A stretch of 55,978 bases of DNA from Pseudomonas nicosulfuronedens (GTDB lineage Bacteria; Pseudomonadota; Gammaproteobacteria; Pseudomonadales; Pseudomonadaceae), in contig NZ_SWDV01000048.1 of assembly GCF_005877905.1 (NCBI RefSeq), positions 1-55,978 on the forward strand. The letters are read 5' to 3'. The notes under the pieces are model-generated. The model was not told the origin of the DNA and did not search any database. It saw only the letters and a list, made by a program, of their open reading frames with translations. Positions 51,090 to 55,978 of this stretch are shown in pieces. The position numbers and the translations under genes are program-made. Every line of letters begins with the position of its first letter. Positions within the stretch are counted from its first letter, which is position 1.

Positions 51090-52289
51090 TCACGCCACTT
51101 TCCATTGCAATGGCAGGTAAAGCATGCCGTTGACCATGCCCGAGGCACAGCGCGGCTGCTCACCAGCCTTGATCTCGAACTCGGGAATCCGCTTCAGCCA
51201 TTCCTGCAGAAATACTTTGATCTCGGTACGCGCCAGGAACGAACCCGGGCAACGATGCGCCCCATTGCCAAAGGCCGCGTGCACGACAGGCTTGCGCGCC
51301 AGATCGATCTCCATCGGATTGGCGAAGCGGCGCTCATCCAGCCCGAACAGCGCGTTGGGTACCTGGATCTGATCGCCTTTCTTCAGCTGAACGCCCTTGA
51401 ACTCGATGTCCTCGACCACCACGCGTGCGGTGTTGGTCACGCCATGGCGGCGGATCAGCTCATCAACGGCGGTTAGAATCAGCTCGGGCTCCTCAGCCAG
51501 GCGCCGACGTTCAGCGGGATGCTCGGCAAGGAAACGGCAGATGAAACTCATCATCGCGGCTACGGTATCCAGGCCGCCGAATAGAACGACGATCATCATT
51601 CCAAACATGCGTTCGGGCGATATCGGCTGACCATCGATCTTGGCATTTACGATCAGGCTGATCAGGTCATTCCCCGGATTGCTGGCGCGCTCCTGGACCC
51701 ACTTACCGATGTAGCCCATCAGCATGCCCTGCGAGCGCTGGCGCTCCTCCAGGTCTCCGCGCACGGATAGCTCGGCCATTTCCAGAAGATGCAAGCGATC
51801 TTCCTGGGGCAAATCGACCAGGCGCAGGAAGATGACGATCGGCAGCATCTTGGCGAACTCGCCGACAAACTCGCACTCACCCTTATTCTTGAATCCTTCG
51901 ATGAGTTCGATGGTCAGCGCGCGTACGTCACTCTCCATCGAGGCGATGGCCTGCGGCAGGAACGACGGGGTAATCAGGGTGCGATAAGCGGTATGCTCCG
52001 GCGGGTCCAGTTCCAGCGGCACCAGCGTGACGTCATCACTGCGGGGTATGGTCACCCGGGCATGGGAGAAGCGCAGGTTGTCCTTCTGGATGGTCTCGAT
52101 ATCTTCCGCGCGGGTGGCGATCCAGTGACCGCCGTTGTAGGGCGACCAGACTATGTCCGGCCCTCGGTGCAGGGCCTTCCACGCGGCATGCACATCGCTT
52201 TCGGCACCCGGCGGGTGCATGAAGTCGAAGTCCACTACGCGGTCTTCGGGTACGTGTTCGGGTACGGTCCAAGTTGCCGGTTGGCTCAT
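51090..52289 (-). CDS. Cytochrome P450, CYP101 (P450cam)-like
   Basis: 399 residues from ATG 52289 (GGAG upstream). The haem ligand is Cys347 in FGNGAHRCPG, the acid-alcohol pair is Asp241-Thr242 in FGGLDTV, and ExxR is Glu277/Arg280. Many stretches follow P450cam: PEHVPEDRVVDFDF, NGGHWIATR, LDPPEHTAYR (Arg103 for P450cam Arg112), FKGVQLKKGDQI. The segment that holds the camphor-binding Tyr96 in P450cam is two residues shorter and has no Tyr, so camphor is not the expected substrate. It hydroxylates a hydrophobic, probably cyclic compound. No ferredoxin or ferredoxin reductase is adjacent; a rubredoxin is. Confidence 0.93.
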   Translation of the reverse strand: MSQPATWTVPEHVPEDRVVDFDFMHPPGAESDVHAAWKALHRGPDIVWSPYNGGHWIATRAEDIETIQKDNLRFSHARVTIPRSDDVTLVPLELDPPEHTAYRTLITPSFLPQAIASMESDVRALTIELIEGFKNKGECEFVGEFAKMLPIVIFLRLVDLPQEDRLHLLEMAELSVRGDLEERQRSQGMLMGYIGKWVQERASNPGNDLISLIVNAKIDGQPISPERMFGMMIVVLFGGLDTVAAMMSFICRFLAEHPAERRRLAEEPELILTAVDELIRRHGVTNTARVVVEDIEFKGVQLKKGDQIQVPNALFGLDERRFANPMEIDLARKPVVHAAFGNGAHRCPGSFLARTEIKVFLQEWLKRIPEFEIKAGEQPRCASGMVNGMLYLPLQWKVA

Positions 52290-52336
52290 TGCAAGCTCCA
52301 CGGGAAGGAATGCCATCCCTGCTTTTGTTATTTTAT

Positions 52337-52381
52337 GAACATCGTTCGCATATTTATACGACAGCCAGGTATTCGAATCAA
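52337..52381 (-). promoter_or_regulatory. Promoter with operator at +1, P450/rubredoxin/crotonase unit
   Basis: On the minus strand, TTGATT (52381-52376), a 17-bp spacer and TATAAA (52358-52353) form a good promoter. The operator (plus-strand reading GAACATCGTTC, 52337-52347) begins 6 bp after the -10 box, over the transcription start. Confidence 0.7.
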
Positions 52382-52391
52382 CCAGGCACGG

Positions 52392-53963
52392 TCAATCGCA
52401 CACCTCGCTAATGGCACCCTCCTCGGCGCCACCATGCTGAAGCCATTCCCGCAGCTGCAGCTTCTGCAGCTTGCCGTTGAAGGTGACAGGCATGCGATGC
52501 AGGATCACTATCCGCGAGGGACGCTTGTATGGCGCGAGCTCGCGAACGAGGTAGGCCTGCAGGTCGGCCATCGCCAACCGTTGCCCAGCCTGGAGTTCTA
52601 CGAAGGCGACGACGTCCTCGTCGCCGCCGCTACGAGCGTGCCCCACCACCGCTGAAAGCTGGATTCCCGGCCACGCGTTGAGCACCGATTCGACTTCCAC
52701 CGGGTACACGTTGAATCCCGAGCGGATGATCAGGTCTTTGGTCCGACCGGAGATGAATAGCGCACCATCGGGCTCGAGCCTCCCCAGATCGCCTGTGGCC
52801 AGCCAACCCTCGGCGGACACAGTCTCGCGAGTGGCCTGTGGATTGCGGTAGTAACCGCGCATAACACCAGGCCCGCGAATCTGGATCGCACCCACTTGTC
52901 CCGGAGCGACTTCGTTGCCGTCGTCGTCCATCAGGCGGATCTCGACTCCGTCATTGGGATAGCCGGAGGAATCGTCGTCCCTCGGCGCGGCGGTGCGGGT
53001 AATGAACATTGAGCCAGCGTACTCGGTCATGCCGTAACCCTGATGCAAAGGCAGGCCGAAAACGGCCTCCACTTCACGCTTCACTGCCAGGTCCAGCGAG
53101 GCCCCTCCCGAATACAGGTAACGCAGGCTCGTGCTAGGAAGGCGCGTGCCGTTTAGCTTCAGGTGCTCGACCACCCTGGTGAACAAGGTCGGCACTCCTT
53201 GGAAGGTGGTGATGCCTTCACGAAGCAGGGTTTCCAGCAGTCGTTCGGGCGTGAACTTGCGCTCCAGCACCAAGCAGGCGCCGGCGTACAGGGTGGTCAA
53301 CAGGATTGTGGCGAAGCCGAAGATGTGCGGCAGCGGTAACACGCCGTAAACCCTGTCAGAGGCCCCCAGCGAGCGGGAGGCACAGGAAACTCTGGCGAAG
53401 TGCAGCAACCCCTGATGCCTGACCATCACCCCTTTGGGCGCGCCGGTCGTACCGGAGGTATACACCAGCGCGGCCACGTCCCTGGCCAACTCATCTTCTT
53501 CCGGAGGCACCTCACCGAGCGCGGCAATCATAGAGAAGCCATCGAACAGCTCGTCCCCGCGCCAAGGCAAGGCGCCCTGCCTGGCGGCATGCGCCTCGGC
53601 ATCCGCTGACAGTGCCGAACTGAACACCATCAGGCGTGGCCGACAATGCGTACGAATACTCTCAATCTCGCGCGCGCTGAGACGCGCATTGACGTTCACC
53701 GGCCAAGCGCCCAGGACCACGCAAGAGAAGGTCAGGACTACTTGAGCTATGCAGTTTTCCGCGACCAGCATCACCCGATCGCCACGGCTCACACCCTCGA
53801 TAGTCAGGCGCCTTGCGGCGCCCTCAATGGCATACCACAGCTGGGCATAGCTCAACTCGCGTCCTGGCTCTCGCAACGCCGGGGCGTCGCCGGCGCACTC
53901 CGCCCAGATCCGGACCAAGTCACCGATATTAGTGGCCAACGCCAAGCGTGTCTGCACGTCCAC
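52392..53963 (-). CDS. Acyl-CoA ligase (ANL superfamily)
   Basis: 523 residues from GTG 53963, with GGGGAGGGG about 7 nt upstream. Adenylation motifs are YTSGTTGAPKG (168-178), QGYGMTEYAG, GWLATGDLG and the C-terminal FNGKLQK containing the catalytic Lys. It activates a carboxylic acid to its CoA thioester with ATP in the cytoplasm, the entry step for CoA-dependent degradation; the acid is unknown. It lies 21 nt after the SDR at 54.0-54.9 kb and 102 nt before the P450 gene, which has its own promoter. Confidence 0.92.
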   Translation of the reverse strand: MDVQTRLALATNIGDLVRIWAECAGDAPALREPGRELSYAQLWYAIEGAARRLTIEGVSRGDRVMLVAENCIAQVVLTFSCVVLGAWPVNVNARLSAREIESIRTHCRPRLMVFSSALSADAEAHAARQGALPWRGDELFDGFSMIAALGEVPPEEDELARDVAALVYTSGTTGAPKGVMVRHQGLLHFARVSCASRSLGASDRVYGVLPLPHIFGFATILLTTLYAGACLVLERKFTPERLLETLLREGITTFQGVPTLFTRVVEHLKLNGTRLPSTSLRYLYSGGASLDLAVKREVEAVFGLPLHQGYGMTEYAGSMFITRTAAPRDDDSSGYPNDGVEIRLMDDDGNEVAPGQVGAIQIRGPGVMRGYYRNPQATRETVSAEGWLATGDLGRLEPDGALFISGRTKDLIIRSGFNVYPVEVESVLNAWPGIQLSAVVGHARSGGDEDVVAFVELQAGQRLAMADLQAYLVRELAPYKRPSRIVILHRMPVTFNGKLQKLQLREWLQHGGAEEGAISEVCD

Positions 53964-53984
53964 AAGCAGCCCCTCCCCAGAAAA

Positions 53985-54899
53985 TCAGACCGGGTCCCAG
54001 GTGAAGACTTCGCCCGAGCGCTCAACCGGAATGAAGGAGCCCTTCAGCGCCGGCATGCCGTGCTCGGCCAGGCTTTCAGGGGTCCAGCCTTCGGAGCGTT
54101 GCACCGAACGAATCGGTCGTGGCTGGCTCATTAGGAATATCTCGTTGTTGCGCACTGCGAAGACCTGGGCGTTGACTTCGGCGGCCTGATCGCTGGCCAG
54201 GTAGACGCAGATTGGCGCGATCTTGGCGGGTGTCATCTGCTTGATCTTCTCGACCCTGGCCTGCTGTTCCGGCGTATCGGTCGGAATGGCGCCGATCATC
54301 CGGCTGTAGGCGAAAGGAGCCACGCAGTTCGAACGGACGTTAAATTTCTCCATGTCCAGGGCGATGGATTTGGAGAGCGCCATGATGCCGAGCTTGGCTG
54401 CGTTGTAATTCGCCTGGCCAAGGTTGCCGATCAGACCCGAGGTTGAAGTCATGTGCACGAAGCAACCGGACTCCTGCTCCTTGAAGTAGTTCGCAGCGGC
54501 CCGACTGACATAGAAGGAGCCGTACAGATGGACTTTGAGTACGGCGTCGAACTCTTCGGCGGTCATCTTATGGAAGAAGCGATCCCGCAGGATGCCGGCG
54601 TTATTCACCACACAATCGATGCGCCCGTACTGCTGTACCGCCTGTTCCACCATGCGTGCGGCTGCGGCCGGATCGGAAACGCTGTCGGTGTTGGCCACCG
54701 CCTCACCGCCGGCAGAGACGATCTCGTCGACAACCTTCTGGGCAGGGCCGACGTCGGCCCCTTCCCCCGAGACGGATGCCCCCACATCGTTGACCACAAC
54801 CCTGGCGCCGTGGCGCGCCATCAGCAGGGCGATGTCGCGCCCGATGCCGCCACCGGCGCCAGTGACCAGCACCACCTTGCCTTCAACCATCGATCCCAT
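53985..54899 (-). CDS. SDR-family dehydrogenase (MFE-2/HSD17B4-like)
   Basis: 304 residues; GGAG lies 6 nt before the ATG. TGAGGGIG (13-20), NNAG (99-102), Ser152 or Ser154, and Tyr165/Lys169 complete the SDR active site, and VVVNDVGASVSGEGAD is typical of the 3-hydroxyacyl-CoA dehydrogenase-like group. A C-terminal extension of about 50 residues follows the core. It is first in a unit with the acyl-CoA ligase. Two operator-like sequences lie upstream, one inside a good promoter. It is distinct from the second MFE-2-like SDR at 48.9-49.9 kb. Confidence 0.88.
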   Translation of the reverse strand: MGSMVEGKVVLVTGAGGGIGRDIALLMARHGARVVVNDVGASVSGEGADVGPAQKVVDEIVSAGGEAVANTDSVSDPAAAARMVEQAVQQYGRIDCVVNNAGILRDRFFHKMTAEEFDAVLKVHLYGSFYVSRAAANYFKEQESGCFVHMTSTSGLIGNLGQANYNAAKLGIMALSKSIALDMEKFNVRSNCVAPFAYSRMIGAIPTDTPEQQARVEKIKQMTPAKIAPICVYLASDQAAEVNAQVFAVRNNEIFLMSQPRPIRSVQRSEGWTPESLAEHGMPALKGSFIPVERSGEVFTWDPV

Positions 54900-54934
54900 A
54901 ACGAACTCCTCGAACCAAGCTGCACCGTCCGAAT

Positions 54935-54945
54935 GGACGACGTTC
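54935..54945 (-). promoter_or_regulatory. Second operator-like copy upstream of the SDR/ligase unit
   Basis: GGACGACGTTC has one mismatch to GAACGNCGTTC. It lies about 50 bp downstream of the predicted transcription start and 36 bp before the SDR start codon, so it could act as an auxiliary or roadblock site. Confidence 0.45.
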
Positions 54946-54995
54946 AGTCCACAGACCCATCGATAGTCTGGTGGCCAGGCGACACGCCCAAATGC

Positions 54996-55024
54996 ATATT
55001 AATGAACACTGTTCGACTATGCAA
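54996..55024 (-). promoter_or_regulatory. Promoter with operator in the spacer, SDR/acyl-CoA ligase unit
   Basis: On the minus strand, TTGCAT (55024-55019), a 17-bp spacer and TAATAT (55001-54996). The spacer contains GAACACTGTTC (plus reading, 55004-55014), a perfect 5-1-5 palindrome that differs symmetrically from the consensus (GAACA/TGTTC). Confidence 0.68.
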
Positions 55025-55159
55025 ACAGGTGCTAGCATGGAAATCGTTGCAGGAGCGCTGAAGAAGTAGTGCGAATCAGCTGAGAGCCTGATGGGAATCA
55101 ATGAAAACGTGGGCAGCACTAAGCCTTGAGGAGATTGTACTTACTAGACGAAAAATTCT

Positions 55160-55178
55160 AAACGCCATTTGATATACT
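55160..55178 (+). promoter_or_regulatory. Degenerate operator-like site and -10 box before the IclR gene
   Basis: AAACGCCATTT (55160-55170) keeps the core of the regulon palindrome with three mismatches and is followed by TATACT (55173-55178), a good -10 box. No matching -35 box is clear. It could be a weak autoregulatory site. Confidence 0.35.
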
Positions 55179-55244
55179 GCACGGCATTCGCGCCGCAAGA
55201 GGGCGCGGCCCTTTATCCCCGCCCACTAAACATTGGGATACTTC

Positions 55245-55978
55245 ATGAAAAACAGGGAAAACGACGTGGACGCCGTAGAAACACCGACTTCGATGGGCCC
55301 TCGCTCAGTTACCCGCATTCTCGGGCTGTTCGAGGTCCTGGCCAAGGCCGGCGACGGCATGTCGCTCGCAGAACTGAGCGGTATTCTGGAAACCCCTAAG
55401 AGCAGTCTGTTGACGTTGCTGCGGCCGCTGGTCGCTGAGGGCTATCTCAGCCACGGGAATAATCGCTACCGCCTTGGCCCGTTCATCTATCGGCTTGCCG
55501 GCAACATCCTGGCGACACGCAACTTCCCCAAGCTGATGCGTCCTTACCTGGAAGAGCTCGCGGTCAAGACAGGCGAAAGCGTGTACTTGTCTGTAATCGA
55601 CATCGAATCCCAGATGGTGACGCACATCGACGGGATCGACTCGCAGAATCCTGTGCGCTACGTTTCGCCGCTTGGTGCGCCTCGTCCGTTGCACTGCACC
55701 GCTCCTGGCCGACTCCTGCTCGCCTATCAGGACGAGAGGACTCAGGAACACTACCTAAAGACTGCAAAGCTCAAAGCGATGACTTGGCGCACTGTCACGG
55801 ACCGCTCGACGCTGAAAAAGCAGCTCAAGGAAATCCGCGAAACTGGTGTCTCAATCAGCATCAGTGAGCTCAGCGAAGGCGCCGCTGGTATTGCCGCTCC
55901 AGTGTTCGATACTGATGGCTCGGTTGCAGCAGCGATCGTCATTGCTGCACCTGCTGAGCGCATGCAGTCTTTAGGTAG
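55245..55978 (+). CDS. IclR-family transcriptional regulator, 3' end cut by the window edge
   Basis: Open from ATG 55245 to the end of the window: 244 codons are visible, against about 250-270 residues for the family, so only a short C-terminal tail is missing. The N-terminal winged helix is clear (RILGLFEVLAKAGDGMSLAELSGILETPKSSLLTLLRPLVAEGYL...YRLG), followed by the IclR effector domain (YLEELAVKTGESVYLSV...PLHCTAPGRLLLAY...SISISELSEGAAGIAAPVFD). IclR proteins sense small aromatic or aliphatic acids and act as repressors or activators. It is divergent from the SDR/acyl-CoA ligase unit. The Shine-Dalgarno site is weak. Confidence 0.9.
   Translation, partial: MKNRENDVDAVETPTSMGPRSVTRILGLFEVLAKAGDGMSLAELSGILETPKSSLLTLLRPLVAEGYLSHGNNRYRLGPFIYRLAGNILATRNFPKLMRPYLEELAVKTGESVYLSVIDIESQMVTHIDGIDSQNPVRYVSPLGAPRPLHCTAPGRLLLAYQDERTQEHYLKTAKLKAMTWRTVTDRSTLKKQLKEIRETGVSISISELSEGAAGIAAPVFDTDGSVAAAIVIAAPAERMQSLG

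Larger units (their letters stand above)
54900..55244. other. 345-bp intergenic region between divergent SDR and IclR genes
   Basis: It holds no credible ORF (the longest, near 55091, is about 12 codons). It contains the SDR promoter with one operator in its spacer, a second operator-like copy nearer the SDR gene, and a degenerate copy before the IclR gene. A GC-rich hairpin, CGCGCC (55189-55194) / GGCGCG (55202-55207), lies in the IclR leader without a T tract. Confidence 0.6.

Noticed and set aside
1..55978. Mobile elements, CRISPR arrays, tRNA or rRNA genes
   Set aside because: I saw no transposase or integrase coding sequence, no regularly spaced repeats and no cloverleaf-like or rRNA sequence. 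The repeated palindromes are short promoter elements, not CRISPR repeats.

Overview
The window looks like a chromosomal catabolic island of a high-GC Pseudomonas. The electron-transfer-flavoprotein:ubiquinone oxidoreductase at 35.9-37.5 kb reads like the Pseudomonas housekeeping protein, and the CysD/CysNC fusion, the gene density and the Shine-Dalgarno pattern agree. I see no rRNA, tRNA, insertion sequence, phage gene or CRISPR array. About 47 protein genes are supported. Two run off the edges: an AveC-like membrane protein on the left and an IclR regulator on the right.

Layout. 0-1.8 kb: AveC-like fragment, terminator, esterase. 1.9-5.8 kb (+): three crotonase-fold enzymes and an FMN nitronate-monooxygenase-like protein. 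5.9-16.2 kb (-): a likely seven-gene operon, read right to left, of DUF1302 outer-membrane protein, DUF1329, YCF48-like protein, RND/MMPL transporter, second DUF1329, APH-type kinase and SDR. 16.5-17.3 kb (-): an SDR. 17.6-25.4 kb (-): a likely seven-gene sulfonation operon of Zn-dehydrogenase, PAPS-type sulfotransferase, DUF1214, VOC, CysD, CysNC and DHH phosphoesterase, divergent from a LuxR-type regulator. 26.7-32 kb: degenerate Gfo/Idh-like protein, TetR regulator, chemoreceptor, EthD-like and DUF2889 proteins. 32-38.8 kb: CaiB CoA-transferase, crotonases, MFS exporter, ETF-QO and thioesterase. 38.9-48.8 kb (+): XRE-MarR fusion regulator, LuxE/LuxC pair, two NMO-like proteins, thioesterase, a CaiB-like protein lacking the catalytic Asp, Cat1-type CoA-transferase and thiolase. 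48.9-54.9 kb (-): two SDRs, crotonase, rubredoxin, CYP101-like P450 and acyl-CoA ligase. Right end: IclR regulator.

Inferred biology. The gene set fits uptake, oxidation, CoA activation and beta-oxidation-like or ring-opening degradation of a hydrophobic, probably cyclic, substrate such as a terpenoid, steroid-like or alicyclic compound. The substrate cannot be read from sequence. No ring-hydroxylating dioxygenase, acyl-CoA dehydrogenase or ETF subunit is present, so part of the pathway must lie elsewhere.

Two features stand out. First, a short palindrome, core GAACGNCGTTC with near-matches, recurs at 13 intergenic places in front of most transcription units, placed in the -35/-10 spacer or at about +1 of recognisable promoters. 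It probably marks one repressor regulon, including a chemoreceptor and the TetR gene. Second, the sulfotransferase lies in one operon with enzymes that make PAPS and one that may remove its by-product pAp. This resembles rhizobial NodPQ/NodH but sits in a degradative setting.
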